Source of the DNA: a virus
Virus record (IMG/VR): IMGVR_UViG_3300045970_000154
Span: 1 to 63,673 of that record
Length of the DNA stretch: 63,673 nt
Strand: one strand, 5' to 3'
The notes under the pieces are model-generated. The model ran no database searches, had not been told where the DNA came from, and saw nothing but the letters and a program-made list of their open reading frames with translations. Below are positions 1-8,996 of the stretch, piece by piece; position 1 is the first letter of the stretch, and each line of letters starts with the position of its first letter. The position numbers and the translations under genes were made by a program.

Positions 1-998
1 ATCCACCTGTAGTTTCTGCTTGTGTTGAAGTCGAACTTGCCGTCAACAAAGCTAGAGATGTTGTATGCGTTGTCCCATGCTTGGCTACCACGAGACGTGT
101 AGTAAATCTGCGGCTTGCAGCAGCAGCCTGTCTCGAAGTAAGTCGTACCGTTCATCGAGTACGTTCCTTCTTTGTGGGTGTGACCCTGGCAGTACATGGT
201 AGCGTTAACGCCCAGCTTCTCGACAATCTTGGAAGCGTTGATGATGGTACGCATAGGAAGGATGGTGAAGCTATCGTGGTGAAGATAGACTGCATCCTTG
301 ATCTGTACCCACCACTTGCAGGGGTAGAGTACGTTCTTGAACTTGTCGCTCATGATCTCAAGAAGGTCGTCTTTAACCAGAAACTTCATGGACTCATATT
401 GGGGGATGACACGATTGCAGAAGGACTTGAGGCGTCTGTCGTGGTTGCCAGAGACAAGCACAACATAGCTGAACTTCTTGGAGAGCCATGCGCAGAGCTG
501 CTCGAACTGACCAAGCTCTTCTTCCGGGGAGATGTGACAGTTCTTCGCAAACTTGCTGAAGGTGTCCTGGTGCATGATGTCGCCGTTGAGCAACACGATT
601 TCGACACCCTCACTCAGGGCATGTTCAACAGCGTGGTTGATCTGCTCGATGTCAGCGTAGGGAAGTTCGATATCCGACAGGCTGAGTATCTTGAAGTCAT
701 GCAGACCTGAGAATATAGCGTCAATGTCAAGCTGGGCCTGCTCTGCCTTGTACATGTCGTAATAGAGAGCGTCATCATCGAGGGAGGTGTTCAGGGTGAG
801 CTTGGTGTTCTTGGATACCTTGTCAGCTTTATAGGCTGACTTGGCTTCTTCCCAGGAGCCGAACTCGCGGGTGAAGGGGGAATCAGAGACGCTGAAGGTG
901 TTACGCATATCTCGTCGGGTGGGCAGTGTTCCGTTGTTATCTTTGGCAAACTGGTCAATCAAATCCAACAACAACTTCCTAGAATAAACTTGAGTCAA
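1..998 (-). CDS. Calcineurin-like metallophosphoesterase, 3' end beyond window
   Basis: Predicted metal-dependent phosphoesterase. The reading frame shows GDIMHQD, GNHDRR and QGHTHKEG, the metal-ligand motifs of the calcineurin-like fold. The first 50 residues (LPTRRDMRNTFSVSD, FGSWEEA) look like a small DNA-binding domain of the kind attached to phage endonucleases. The start is TTG at 998, with AAGGA seven bases upstream; no ATG precedes residue 33. The frame is open to the window edge, so the C-terminus is missing. A sigma70-type promoter lies at 1030-1058. Role in DNA processing is inferred; substrate unknown. Confidence 0.85.
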   Translation of the reverse strand, partial: MTQVYSRKLLLDLIDQFAKDNNGTLPTRRDMRNTFSVSDSPFTREFGSWEEAKSAYKADKVSKNTKLTLNTSLDDDALYYDMYKAEQAQLDIDAIFSGLHDFKILSLSDIELPYADIEQINHAVEHALSEGVEIVLLNGDIMHQDTFSKFAKNCHISPEEELGQFEQLCAWLSKKFSYVVLVSGNHDRRLKSFCNRVIPQYESMKFLVKDDLLEIMSDKFKNVLYPCKWWVQIKDAVYLHHDSFTILPMRTIINASKIVEKLGVNATMYCQGHTHKEGTYSMNGTTYFETGCCCKPQIYYTSRGSQAWDNAYNISSFVDGKFDFNTSRNYRW

Positions 999-1029
999 CG
1001 TAGAGTCCTTTCTTGAATCATTATCAGGC

Positions 1030-1058
1030 ATTATACCATGAAAACCTGAAAGTGTCAA
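1030..1058 (-). promoter_or_regulatory. Sigma70-type promoter for the phosphoesterase gene
   Basis: Minus strand: TTGACA (1053-1058), 17-nt spacer, TATAAT (1030-1035). Just upstream is TCACTACTGCATA, an element shared with the other minus-strand promoters of this window. Confidence 0.85.
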
Positions 1059-1085
1059 GTGCATAATTATGCAGTAGTGATTAGT

Positions 1086-1652
1086 TTACGACAAAGTTTG
1101 TCGGTACTTCCCGATGAAGTATGCGTCGGTTAGGTCGTACAGTGCCTTTTCTTGGTGGTCTTTGTTCTTCCTGAGACTCTCTGGGAATTCCCGAGTGTAC
1201 AAGTATCCTTCAAACTGTTTCCGAACACCGTCAGGAAGTTTAGCTACGCAGGCTTTCTTCAGCCCGTCCTTCTTATCTAGTTTTGCTTCTTTCTGCTCCT
1301 CTTTGGTGAGCAGCCAGGATCGCCAACTGGTTACTGGTATGATTCCGATTGGTACCGAAGGATAAAACCGGAACAGGTCGCAACGTAAATTCCAGAAGTT
1401 ACCTGCTATTACATCTTTAGAGGAGCTGAATGAGTTGAACGACAGCCCCTCGATTACAAACCCTCTAGTGGGTACGAACCCTGTGGTGTGTCTGCATGCA
1501 GAGATAAACTCAAGTATCTCATCTGAAATACCACATAGTAGATCTTCGTGAGTCTCTTCTGGGGTAATAAGGGTGAAGTCTTCTAGGGTCCCATTGGGAC
1601 CTAACGCACATACTCCGGTGCTTCTTAAGCTGAGGTCGATACTAATTATCAT
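1086..1652 (-). CDS. RuvC-like Holliday junction resolvase / RNase H-fold nuclease
   Basis: The N-terminus MIISIDLSLRSTGVCAL has the DLSxxSTG pattern of RuvC-like RNase H-fold nucleases, with Asp6 as the likely first metal ligand. FVIEGLSF supplies the Glu of the second strand, and DLTDAYFIGKY near the C-terminus supplies the closing Asp residues. The 188-residue length fits phage resolvases. I chose the ATG at 1652, which overlaps the preceding stop (ATGA), over a longer frame with no SD. Likely resolves branched DNA in replication or packaging. Confidence 0.75.
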   Translation of the reverse strand: MIISIDLSLRSTGVCALGPNGTLEDFTLITPEETHEDLLCGISDEILEFISACRHTTGFVPTRGFVIEGLSFNSFSSSKDVIAGNFWNLRCDLFRFYPSVPIGIIPVTSWRSWLLTKEEQKEAKLDKKDGLKKACVAKLPDGVRKQFEGYLYTREFPESLRKNKDHQEKALYDLTDAYFIGKYRQTLS

Positions 1653-1837
1653 AACTCTGTGTATCCCCAGTCGGAGCACGCGAACGCTATATCACGCATA
1701 ACGTCATCTTTCTCGTTTTCAGTAAAGGCGTCCCACTCCTCGTCTGAGTACCCTAACTCTTCAAGGGAGTGGCTGATATTGTACCTACTAAATGCGTTCG
1801 CTCCACTGTCTAACCAAATCATAAATCTCTTAGCCAT
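1649..1837 (-). CDS. Small conserved phage protein, acidic (DUF7167-like)
   Basis: 62 residues. The pattern MAKRFMIWLDSGAN, LGYSDEEWDAFTENEKDDVMRDIAF and a final DWGY is one I recognise from many phage genomes as a conserved protein of unknown function. Translationally coupled to both neighbours by overlaps. Confidence 0.7.
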   Translation of the reverse strand: MAKRFMIWLDSGANAFSRYNISHSLEELGYSDEEWDAFTENEKDDVMRDIAFACSDWGYTEL

Positions 1838-3410
1838 TATTTGCTTTCCACTCCAAGTATTTTTCTTTACGTGCTGCGTCTTCTACAAATCTCCAACTGC
1901 CATCCTCTCGTGCTTCCAAGTAGGTTCCTTGGAAGTGAACTCCTGCGGCGTTTAACATCTGCGGTTCCCAGCACTCTCGCCTCCGTTTAATAATCATGCC
2001 ACGGCTGGCTTCTATCCACTCCCCAATCTCATGCCTAGCAAAATGGTAGCGTAGATTGATTTCACAGGGAGCGCACAGTCCTTGCGTAGTGTGGGCGTTG
2101 TCTGCTGAACCACACAGAACACACTTCTCAAAGCGGATAGCAGAGAACCTTCTACGTCTAGGTCGCCACGGTAAGGTGTGCCATAGGATCTCCTTACCTA
2201 TGCCTATCAGATGCTCTCCTACTTTGATGTATACGAACTTCAATGGCTTGTTTCTGGTGTTGTGTATGTTGTTGAGTAGGGCTGAATTCCTACCCGAGAA
2301 GTTGTAGGTACAGTTGAAGAGGTGACCGTTGAACCATACCCTAAATCCAAGAGCTTCTCCACCCGCTATCCAGTAGTCCTCGATGATGCCCTGGGTAGTC
2401 CTAACGTCTACCGCAAAGGCTATGCCGGTCTTTGATGTGTTCTTATCACTGAGCACGACATAGGTTTCTTCGTTGTCCTCTACTACCTTCAGTATCTCTG
2501 GTAGCAACTCGGAACTCTTTTCTGCAAAGCCAACGTACGAAGACTTTATCTGAGTCAGGTAGTTGTCCTTTAAGAACTTTCGTAACTTCCCTACCCGCTC
2601 GGGGAAGGGCGGTACCGGAACTTTAAGGTCTCGGAGGTGGCTGTGATACTGCTTGAGACTGTCAAAGTAATCTACCGGATAGAAGAGCTGTGTCTCTACT
2701 ACCTGCTTGTTTCTACACGCCTGGAGGATGTCTGCGTAGCCTACCAGGGTGTAGATCGGGGTGTTTATGTAGGGTCTATCCTTGAATATTGCGTCGGGAA
2801 CCTTGGTGAACTTTCCCTCTTGTAACTGAAACGATCTGTACCTACTCGCTTCCTTAACCGACACCGACAATGGAGCTACCGGAGTTGCGAGGCTGGTGAT
2901 AGCCACCGGATACTCCAGGTCGGTGAAGTCGGTCTTGAGCAGTTGGATAGGTCCGTAAACATCCCCAACTTCTATGCTGTCCAGGTCGAGCACTTTCTGC
3001 ACCTCAGTTAGAGGCAGCACCTTGATAAAGCTCTTAGACATAAGAGCCATGTAGAAGTCGTAGTGCGACTTGTCGCACCGTAGCAAGAACTCTACTAAAG
3101 GTTTCTCTCTGCGTAATGTAATATTGAGTCGGTTGTAATGCTGAATCACCTTTAGAAAGTCGGTAAAGGCTACCTTATTGACCCCCTGTGGGGGCATGTT
3201 GTAGAACCGAGACTCATCAACTTTGTTAAACCGGAAGTTAAATACACAGAACCAAACCGAAAAGGTCAACAGCCATGTTGCCTCTTCCGATAATCCAGGT
3301 ACAAGAAAGGAGAAACGCTTCCGTTTCTCCTTCCAGTATACTGTTTCGCTGAGTTCTGTGTGAGCTGCTATAACTTCTTGGATGTGCTCCTCGGTTATGT
3401 CAGGAAGCAT
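1830..3410 (-). CDS. Hypothetical protein with zinc-finger-like C-terminal segment
   Basis: 526 residues, not recognised. Around residues 430-450 there is CVLCGSADNAHTTQGLCAPC, a paired CxxC arrangement likely to bind zinc, flanked by an Arg-rich stretch (RPRRRRFSAIRF). The preceding 100 residues are beta-rich. The start at 3410 overlaps the upstream gene by 16 bases and has only a weak SD. A nucleic-acid role is suggested by the zinc site and by the neighbouring nuclease genes. Confidence 0.75.
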   Translation of the reverse strand: MLPDITEEHIQEVIAAHTELSETVYWKEKRKRFSFLVPGLSEEATWLLTFSVWFCVFNFRFNKVDESRFYNMPPQGVNKVAFTDFLKVIQHYNRLNITLRREKPLVEFLLRCDKSHYDFYMALMSKSFIKVLPLTEVQKVLDLDSIEVGDVYGPIQLLKTDFTDLEYPVAITSLATPVAPLSVSVKEASRYRSFQLQEGKFTKVPDAIFKDRPYINTPIYTLVGYADILQACRNKQVVETQLFYPVDYFDSLKQYHSHLRDLKVPVPPFPERVGKLRKFLKDNYLTQIKSSYVGFAEKSSELLPEILKVVEDNEETYVVLSDKNTSKTGIAFAVDVRTTQGIIEDYWIAGGEALGFRVWFNGHLFNCTYNFSGRNSALLNNIHNTRNKPLKFVYIKVGEHLIGIGKEILWHTLPWRPRRRRFSAIRFEKCVLCGSADNAHTTQGLCAPCEINLRYHFARHEIGEWIEASRGMIIKRRRECWEPQMLNAAGVHFQGTYLEAREDGSWRFVEDAARKEKYLEWKANNG

Positions 3411-3826
3411 GGCCAGCCGCCCCTGAGTGTGTCTCGGTATGTGTTGGTTACGGTTAGTTCTGCTAGAGCTAATGCTGCAAACTTATCTGCTTCGGTTTCT
3501 AGCTCGTCTTCTGTCTCGACAGTTATCACCTTACCCTGCGCCATGAATTGATTGCAGTGCCAGTACTCATGGGCCATAGTCCTGAGGATGTGGGCGATAT
3601 GTATCTGGCGGGTAGCCATGTACACCAGAGCCTCGTCCTTCTTTACCGCGCAGTATCCTCCTGCGGTTATGGATACTCCCTTCTTGGTCTGAAAAGGGAA
3701 CCCCGGAAGGGGCATGAAGATGTACTTCAATAGACCCACAACAGGAATAGGGTGGGAGTCTTTAAGGTGCCGGAACATGAGCTGCACTCGTGGATCTTTA
3801 GGCATCGCCTGGGATATTACTCTCAT
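3395..3826 (-). CDS. Putative zinc metallopeptidase-like protein (HExxH)
   Basis: 143 residues. MAHEYWHCNQF contains an HExxH zinc-binding pattern and ETEADKFAALAL follows about 25 residues later, the layout of IrrE/ImmA-like and related small metallopeptidases. AGGAG precedes the ATG at 3826. Substrate unknown; IrrE/ImmA relatives often cleave repressors, but that is only analogy. Confidence 0.6.
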   Translation of the reverse strand: MRVISQAMPKDPRVQLMFRHLKDSHPIPVVGLLKYIFMPLPGFPFQTKKGVSITAGGYCAVKKDEALVYMATRQIHIAHILRTMAHEYWHCNQFMAQGKVITVETEDELETEADKFAALALAELTVTNTYRDTLRGGWPCFLT

Positions 3827-3834
3827 GTGACCTC

Positions 3835-5724
3835 CTATTGGGCTACAGACGCTGTTCCGTCTGGGTGCTTAGTGGCGTATATAACATTGTCATATACTTT
3901 GTCGAGAGCCAGCTTAGTATGCGCTATGGTGTAAATGCACTTGTCACGGTTTCGTAAATAGGACAGGACCCGAAACAGCCCTTCTTTGCCATCGTCATCG
4001 AGGGCAGAGAATACTTCATCCAGAGCAAGAACATTGAAACTGACTGCTCCTGCTATTTCCAACAACTCCAGAACAGAGAACAGACAGGCTAACTTCACCC
4101 TGGCCTTTTCTCCTTCTGACCAGCAGACGTACGGTATGGTCTTGTTAGCATCGGTAACGGTGAAGTCGATCTCTCCATCAGTGGTGAAGAAGGAGCAGGC
4201 AATACGACCGTTACTAATCATATCAGCATACTTACGCATTGTCAAGTTGAGGCGGCGTAGGAAGCTATCCATCTTATGTACTCGGTACCCCTTGGCACCA
4301 AGTATGCCACCCCACAGTTTCAACAGGTCAAGCCTTGCTTCGGCTTCTTCAAGCTGGAGCTTAGCAGCTACGAGCTGGTCAGATATCCTAGCATTAGTTT
4401 CAAGTTTCTGAGCGTTGACAGCTACCCTAGCTCGTTGCAGAGCGTTGAATTCAGTTGCGTCCTTCAGAGCCTTGGTTACAGATGCCAGTTCAGCCTCGAT
4501 GCGTTTTAGTTCTGCTGCCTGCTCGCTATACTCTCGAAGCAGGTTGGTGTGTCTGGTGGTGCATGCCTCGATGTTTACGTTACAGGTTGATTCTCCTTTC
4601 AGTTTAGATAGTTCCCTATTGAGATTTCCGTACTTGACCCACTCTGCTAGGTCTTCTGACAACTGAGCCTTATTATCTATTGCTTCTGATTGTGCTGCTT
4701 CCAAAACCACACGCTGCTGCTCTAGGCTATGCAGCAGCTCCGAGAAGTGACCGTACTGAACACCTTGGGAGCAGGTAGGACAGACCCCTCTTTTCATAGC
4801 TTCGTTAAGCGTCTTCAGTTCACCCTCAACCGACTTTAGTTCGGTCTGTTTCTTTACTACTTCCGACTTCCAAAAGCTCAGCTTGTCTTCTACTTCTTTT
4901 AGCGAAAGAGCTGGGAGAACGAAGCGATTAATTCCTTCGCGCAATGCCTCCCTCTTATCCCTCGCCATCTTGTCTTCGTAGTATTCTTCCATAGAAGACT
5001 CTGCTGACTTGATCTCGTTCTTGATCTGAGCCTGTATCCTAATTGACTCATCTCTTCTAGCACCCTCACCAGAGACCAGACGTTCCAGAAGCACTGTCGG
5101 CTTCTCTTCCTGGGCCTCTTCAATAGTTTCCGAGAAGCTGGCAGACAGGTTGCTGACTTGTTGGTTGAGGGTATCAATCACCCCTCTCTTACCGGTCAAG
5201 GCTTTCTCCTGGGCCTTGAGTCGGTCCAGGTGATAGTCGAGTTCGTCCATTCGCAGTATGCGATTAACGAATGCTTTGCGGCTGTTGTCGGTGGATACTT
5301 CCAACAGGTTGATGGAACTCTTTGGGGACTGGTAGGTTAAGTCTACGAACAGTGCGTAGTCGCAACCTACAATATCCTCGATGAGTTTAAGATTGTCGGT
5401 AATTTTCTTCACATGTATGGGCCTATCGTTGCGAAATATACCGATAGTCCCTGTTTTCCTAGAGTTTAAGATGCGAAACTTGTCGTGTCCTTTAGTGAAC
5501 CAAATCTCAATCTCGTACGGACGCATAGTAATGCTGTTGTTAACTTCCTCCAGCTTGGCACCTTTAGGGTTACGATTATATAATCCTTGGCATAAGGTTA
5601 AGAAGATAGAGGTCTTTGATGCACCGTTTACACCCTCAATGGAGTTGATGCCAGTTACGAAATCGAACTCCTGAACAACATAAGCGAAGCAGTCTCGGGC
5701 TACCAACTTGGTGAAGTTAATCAT
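3835..5724 (-). CDS. SbcC/gp46/D13-like recombination exonuclease ATPase subunit
   Basis: 629 residues with Rad50/SbcC architecture: Walker A near residues 31-39 (GVNGASKTS), coiled coil, zinc-hook motif CPTC near residue 313, second coiled coil, ABC signature WSEGEKARVK near 535 and Walker B VLALDEVFSALD near 566. The P-loop is odd because the Gly before the catalytic Lys is Ser. It should pair with the SbcD-like nuclease at 5942-6925 to process DNA ends. ATGA overlap with the preceding small gene. Confidence 0.93.
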   Translation of the reverse strand: MINFTKLVARDCFAYVVQEFDFVTGINSIEGVNGASKTSIFLTLCQGLYNRNPKGAKLEEVNNSITMRPYEIEIWFTKGHDKFRILNSRKTGTIGIFRNDRPIHVKKITDNLKLIEDIVGCDYALFVDLTYQSPKSSINLLEVSTDNSRKAFVNRILRMDELDYHLDRLKAQEKALTGKRGVIDTLNQQVSNLSASFSETIEEAQEEKPTVLLERLVSGEGARRDESIRIQAQIKNEIKSAESSMEEYYEDKMARDKREALREGINRFVLPALSLKEVEDKLSFWKSEVVKKQTELKSVEGELKTLNEAMKRGVCPTCSQGVQYGHFSELLHSLEQQRVVLEAAQSEAIDNKAQLSEDLAEWVKYGNLNRELSKLKGESTCNVNIEACTTRHTNLLREYSEQAAELKRIEAELASVTKALKDATEFNALQRARVAVNAQKLETNARISDQLVAAKLQLEEAEARLDLLKLWGGILGAKGYRVHKMDSFLRRLNLTMRKYADMISNGRIACSFFTTDGEIDFTVTDANKTIPYVCWSEGEKARVKLACLFSVLELLEIAGAVSFNVLALDEVFSALDDDGKEGLFRVLSYLRNRDKCIYTIAHTKLALDKVYDNVIYATKHPDGTASVAQ

Positions 5725-5945
5725 TCAGACTTTTCCGGCAAGCGACCTACGTGTGCCAGTATAAACCCTACCTGGAGCATAACCCCGTAATTGATAGGTG
5801 CTCTAAGGTCAACGATAACCCAGTCATTAATGTACCCGAACCATCCCAGGGTAAAGTCAATCCCAAACATCCTACAGAATACAGTAACAGTTCGTTGCTG
5901 GGCATCTGCGTTTCCTCCTACGGCAAACCAATCTTTAAACGTCAT
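5721..5945 (-). CDS. Hypothetical protein between SbcC- and SbcD-like genes
   Basis: 74 residues, aromatic- and Val-rich (FGYINDWVIVDLRAPINYG). Coupled by ATGA overlaps to both neighbours, so produced with the SbcCD-like complex. No family recognised. Confidence 0.65.
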   Translation of the reverse strand: MTFKDWFAVGGNADAQQRTVTVFCRMFGIDFTLGWFGYINDWVIVDLRAPINYGVMLQVGFILAHVGRLPEKSE

Positions 5946-6925
5946 TCACTCTCCTTGAATACATCAATCATTTTTGCGATCTTCTCTTCGGTAATTCCCA
6001 TCTCAATCATGTAGGCTATCAGGTCGGACTCTATAGTAAAATCTTCGGTTGGGGCTTCCTCTTCCATATCCGCGTAGCTGTCTTCGATTAACGGGATACG
6101 TTCTACGTTCACATTGGGTGCCGTTGAAGTGATGCTTCTCAGCTCTTCGGGAGTACCCTCAACAGACACCCGATAGAAGTGTTTGGTGTCACACTCTACA
6201 GGCCAGTCAGAAGCTTTTATGGTTAACTGCACTAAGTTGGGTAGGTCGGTGGGGATTCTAAGCACCTGTGTCTTCCCTTTGTTGACGGTCAGCAGTAGGT
6301 ATCCGCAGTCTGGAGCAGCCTCAAAGGAATGATTAAGGGGTGAGTTGGTGTACACCAGTTTGCCAGTAGAGAAGTCACTATGGATGTCTCCTGCTAGGCA
6401 TAAGTCAAACGGCTTGAGTAAGGATGCTACATCAATCTCTTCCTTGATGAATTTTGAAACTGTAGGTCTGAAGTGTGACAGCAGTATGTTGGTATGCCCA
6501 TCTTGTACAGGAAGCTGGTCTGCTTCGTGTAAGCAGCAGTGGCTGAGCATGTGCAGGTTAGTTGCTTCTCCCTGCAAACTGAAAGAGAGTCGGTTGCTGT
6601 AGATGATCTTGCTGAGCAAAGCAGGCTTAAGGTAGTCAAAGGTACACTTACCTTTCTCAGTAGTCTCGTGGTTGCCGCCTATGAGGTAGATTTGGATGCC
6701 TGCGTCATCAATGGTAGTGATGAAGTCCCAAAGTATTTCTTGCTCCAATAGGGACGGTTCCGCTTTTTCAAGTAGGTCTCCAAGAATCAGTAGCGGAGCT
6801 AATTGCTGCTTGCATTTATCTATTAGAACTTCCGCTAAGAGTTTGTAGCGATTTTGCTGCCACTGTAGAGGAATATTCTTCTTTACCTGTAGGTGGATGT
6901 CTGCGGTAACTACGAACTTTTTCAA
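5942..6925 (-). CDS. SbcD/gp47/D12-like exonuclease subunit
   Basis: 327 residues. Mre11/SbcD phosphoesterase motifs in order: TADIHL near the N-terminus, LGDLLEKAEP, GGNHETTEKG, LLSHFRP and LAGDIHSD. The C-terminal region is acidic. The start is TTG, with GAGG five bases upstream (GAGGTCTATTTG). Nuclease partner of the SbcC-like ATPase. Confidence 0.92.
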   Translation of the reverse strand: MKKFVVTADIHLQVKKNIPLQWQQNRYKLLAEVLIDKCKQQLAPLLILGDLLEKAEPSLLEQEILWDFITTIDDAGIQIYLIGGNHETTEKGKCTFDYLKPALLSKIIYSNRLSFSLQGEATNLHMLSHCCLHEADQLPVQDGHTNILLSHFRPTVSKFIKEEIDVASLLKPFDLCLAGDIHSDFSTGKLVYTNSPLNHSFEAAPDCGYLLLTVNKGKTQVLRIPTDLPNLVQLTIKASDWPVECDTKHFYRVSVEGTPEELRSITSTAPNVNVERIPLIEDSYADMEEEAPTEDFTIESDLIAYMIEMGITEEKIAKMIDVFKESE

Positions 6926-6938
6926 ATAGACCTCGATA

Positions 6939-6964
6939 GAGGAGGCAGTGTTACCTGCCTCCTC
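6939..6964 (-). terminator. GC-rich hairpin after the KKKACGD protein gene
   Basis: GAGGAGGCAG, a 6-nt loop, then CTGCCTCCTC: a 10-bp stem starting 10 bases past the preceding stop. Only a short T-poor tail follows, so terminator function is uncertain. Confidence 0.5.
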
Positions 6965-6973
6965 ATCAGTTAA

Positions 6974-7156
6974 TTAGCAGGGTTTTTTCTTATCGCCACA
7001 GGCTTTTTTCTTCGGCGGGAAGGGAGGAGGAGCTGCCGGTGCTGCGGGAGCAGCAGGATCTACCGGCTTCTTCGGTGGAAACGGCGGGGTACCTGTAGTT
7101 GCTTTCTTTTTTGCCGGATCACCACATGCTTTCTTTTTCGGTTCAGCACAAGCCAT
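6974..7156 (-). CDS. Lys/Pro/Ala/Cys-rich small repeat protein
   Basis: 60 residues from the ATG at 7156 with a strong AAGGAG. Low complexity: KKKACGD occurs near both ends, with PPFPPKK twice and an Ala-Pro stretch between. No domain recognised. The basic Cys-spaced repeats could bind nucleic acid or metal; this is inference only. Confidence 0.7.
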   Translation of the reverse strand: MACAEPKKKACGDPAKKKATTGTPPFPPKKPVDPAAPAAPAAPPPFPPKKKACGDKKKPC

Positions 7157-7157
7157 T

Positions 7158-7400
7158 TTAAACTCCTTTTCTTGGTTGCTCTGACGATCTTCTGTCAGGG
7201 ATGGGGATTGATTTTGCGTACCTTCGCCGGTCAATGAACCTACCGGTTCTCTTGTACGCATCCTCTCTCAGAAGTGGTAGATAGAATAATGAGAAGTACA
7301 AGATACCTGCCACTATAACGCTGACACTAAGAACCACGATAAGAGAGATTAATGCCACCGTAGGTAATGAGATACTCGTGTACCCTCCCATAATACTCAC
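7158..7400 (-). CDS. Small single-pass membrane protein
   Basis: 80 residues. GTG start at 7400 with AAAGG six bases upstream. Residues about 12-38 (LPTVALISLIVVLSVSVIV and on) are a clear membrane helix, followed by an Arg-rich cytoplasmic-type tail. Function unknown. Confidence 0.7.
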   Translation of the reverse strand: MSIMGGYTSISLPTVALISLIVVLSVSVIVAGILYFSLFYLPLLREDAYKRTGRFIDRRRYAKSIPIPDRRSSEQPRKGV

Positions 7401-7409
7401 AAGTAACCT

Positions 7410-7616
7410 TTAGCCGAAGATGCCCTTCAGCTTGTTGATTGTTGCGTTGGCTTTTATAACGTCTGCTTCTAACCCAGACTTTACTACCTGTGTCTTGGTA
7501 ATAACCAAGTCGAAGTCGGATATCTTTTTAACTTGGCTTTCTGCATGTTTCTCAAGGTTTCCGATCAGGCTGGTGAAGTCTTTGAGGATAGTATCTGTAG
7601 TCTTTGTAACAAACAT
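7410..7616 (-). CDS. Small coiled-coil phage protein
   Basis: 68 residues of heptad-like sequence (LKDFTSLIGNLEKHAESQV to INKLKGIFG). It matches a type of small coiled-coil protein common in phage early regions. Function unknown. Confidence 0.65.
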   Translation of the reverse strand: MFVTKTTDTILKDFTSLIGNLEKHAESQVKKISDFDLVITKTQVVKSGLEADVIKANATINKLKGIFG

Positions 7617-7652
7617 TAGGTGACCTTTCTGGGGTAGTTGAGAGTTGGAGAA

Positions 7653-7675
7653 AGGGGACTACTAAGTAGTCCCCT
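7653..7675 (-). terminator. Likely intrinsic terminator after the putative SSB gene
   Basis: AGGGGACTA, short loop, TAGTCCCCT, then TTTCT on the minus strand, 12 bases past the SSB stop. Confidence 0.65.
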
Positions 7676-7686
7676 GAGTGTAGCTA

Positions 7687-8547
7687 CTAGAATTTGATAT
7701 CAGAATCGTTATCGAAATCCCTACCACGGTTAGACGTTCCGCCTTCAACTCCCAGCACTTCAATCTCTGGGCTGTAGGCTACCTGCTTCTGAGCTGCTGC
7801 CTGAAGCTTGTAGTCTTCAAGACCTTTAGTGGTCAGTTTAGCCGTAGCGAAGTTCTCCAGACGAGCAGGAAGCGGATAGGGACGAGCCGTATCCAGGAAA
7901 GGGTAGATTTCGTAGTAGTCTACTGCTCCGTGCGTCTTCTCTTTCGTATTCAGCACAGTGGGGAAGAAGAACAGCGGGTTGGCTCCTGCTGCGTCCAGGT
8001 ACTCTTTGAAGGGCATGTAGCTAGCACCCTTAACGTACATGAGGCACTGGTCTTTATCCTTGCCGATCTCCAGGTAGACAATGAACTGACAAGAGCACTT
8101 CTCTTTCTTGTCCAGGTCTTTCTGGCGTCTCGGACACTTTCCACTGTTGCACTCGAATTTGAGGGTGTTGCCGACTGCTTTTTCATTGCGATCAACAATG
8201 ATCTGTGATGAGCAGCGTTTCTCTTTTGAGTCATTGTAGTACGAGTACTGCGTAGCTACCTTCAGGACTGTAATCTCAGGGTTAGCCCCGAAATCCTTAC
8301 CGATAAAGTTACAGGTCTTGACGCTATCCACAATCTTAATGTCCTGCCCCATAACGAAGTTGCCGACATCTACTTTGTTGCCGTCAACGTCCTTCTTCCC
8401 GTAGTAGTTGATCTTGAGGACGGGGGCTTTCTCGTGGCTAGCGTTGTTCGATTGTCCGGTAAGAGCCAGCATTTCTGCGACTTGTTCGGGTGAGAGTCCT
8501 GCGTAGATGTCTTCGATAGCTGCGGTCTTGCTTGTATCTTTTGCCAT
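7687..8547 (-). CDS. Putative single-stranded DNA-binding protein
   Basis: 286 residues. The acidic tail DFDNDSDIKF resembles SSB C-terminal tips that recruit partner proteins. A Cys cluster (CNSGKCPRRQ and CSCQF) could bind zinc, as in several phage SSBs. The gene has its own terminator and a long leader with a 16-bp palindrome, consistent with high-level independent expression. The identification rests on tail, length and context and could be wrong. Confidence 0.6.
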   Translation of the reverse strand: MAKDTSKTAAIEDIYAGLSPEQVAEMLALTGQSNNASHEKAPVLKINYYGKKDVDGNKVDVGNFVMGQDIKIVDSVKTCNFIGKDFGANPEITVLKVATQYSYYNDSKEKRCSSQIIVDRNEKAVGNTLKFECNSGKCPRRQKDLDKKEKCSCQFIVYLEIGKDKDQCLMYVKGASYMPFKEYLDAAGANPLFFFPTVLNTKEKTHGAVDYYEIYPFLDTARPYPLPARLENFATAKLTTKGLEDYKLQAAAQKQVAYSPEIEVLGVEGGTSNRGRDFDNDSDIKF

Positions 8548-8623
8548 GCTTGGTGATGCTCCTTGAAAGTAAGAGTGAAAGAAATTGGTAAGATTGCTGA
8601 AAGGTGTTTCGTTCTCCTCCTTG

Positions 8624-8639
8624 GTGCGACATGTCGCAC
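8624..8639. repeat. 16-bp palindrome GTGCGACATGTCGCAC
   Basis: Perfect copy, in the leader of the putative SSB gene. Unlike most copies it is 76 nt from the start codon. Confidence 0.95.
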
Positions 8640-8725
8640 TTGATAATTTTCCAGTAGACTAGCTACCGGTCTACCAGCGGCTTCTGTATAACTTGCGTTA
8701 AGTATACAGATGTGAATATTTAACA

Positions 8726-8929
8726 TTACGCTACATTTATTGCCCAAACATTTTCTTTGTTGATGTATGCGTCACTGATTGCATACAGCACAGCAGTTCC
8801 GCTCTTGTCCCGAATCGGTGTCTTCTCGAAATCCGGTTCAAACATTCTGAATGTGTCGCCCTTCTTGAGATACTCAAAGTCGCACATTACCCACTCTGTT
8901 CCCTTTAATACTTCAACATGTCGATTCAT
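8726..8929 (-). CDS. Hypothetical small phage protein
   Basis: 67 residues (MNRHVEVLKGTEWVMCDFEYLKKGDTF and on), mixed alpha/beta. AGGTG precedes the ATG, and a promoter sits 17 bases upstream at 8946-8974. No family assigned. Confidence 0.65.
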   Translation of the reverse strand: MNRHVEVLKGTEWVMCDFEYLKKGDTFRMFEPDFEKTPIRDKSGTAVLYAISDAYINKENVWAINVA

Positions 8930-8945
8930 TTATCACCTAAAACCC

Positions 8946-8974
8946 ATTATACCACAGAAACTAGATACTGTCAA
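8946..8974 (-). promoter_or_regulatory. Sigma70-type promoter
   Basis: TTGACA, 17-nt spacer, TATAAT on the minus strand, with upstream element TCACATCTGCATA. It drives the gene starting at 8929. Confidence 0.85.
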
Positions 8975-8996
8975 GTAAATAGTTATGCAGATGTGA

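Noticed and set aside
81-710. 209-codon plus-strand ORF
   Set aside because: It mirrors the minus-strand phosphoesterase, which has all metal motifs and an SD.
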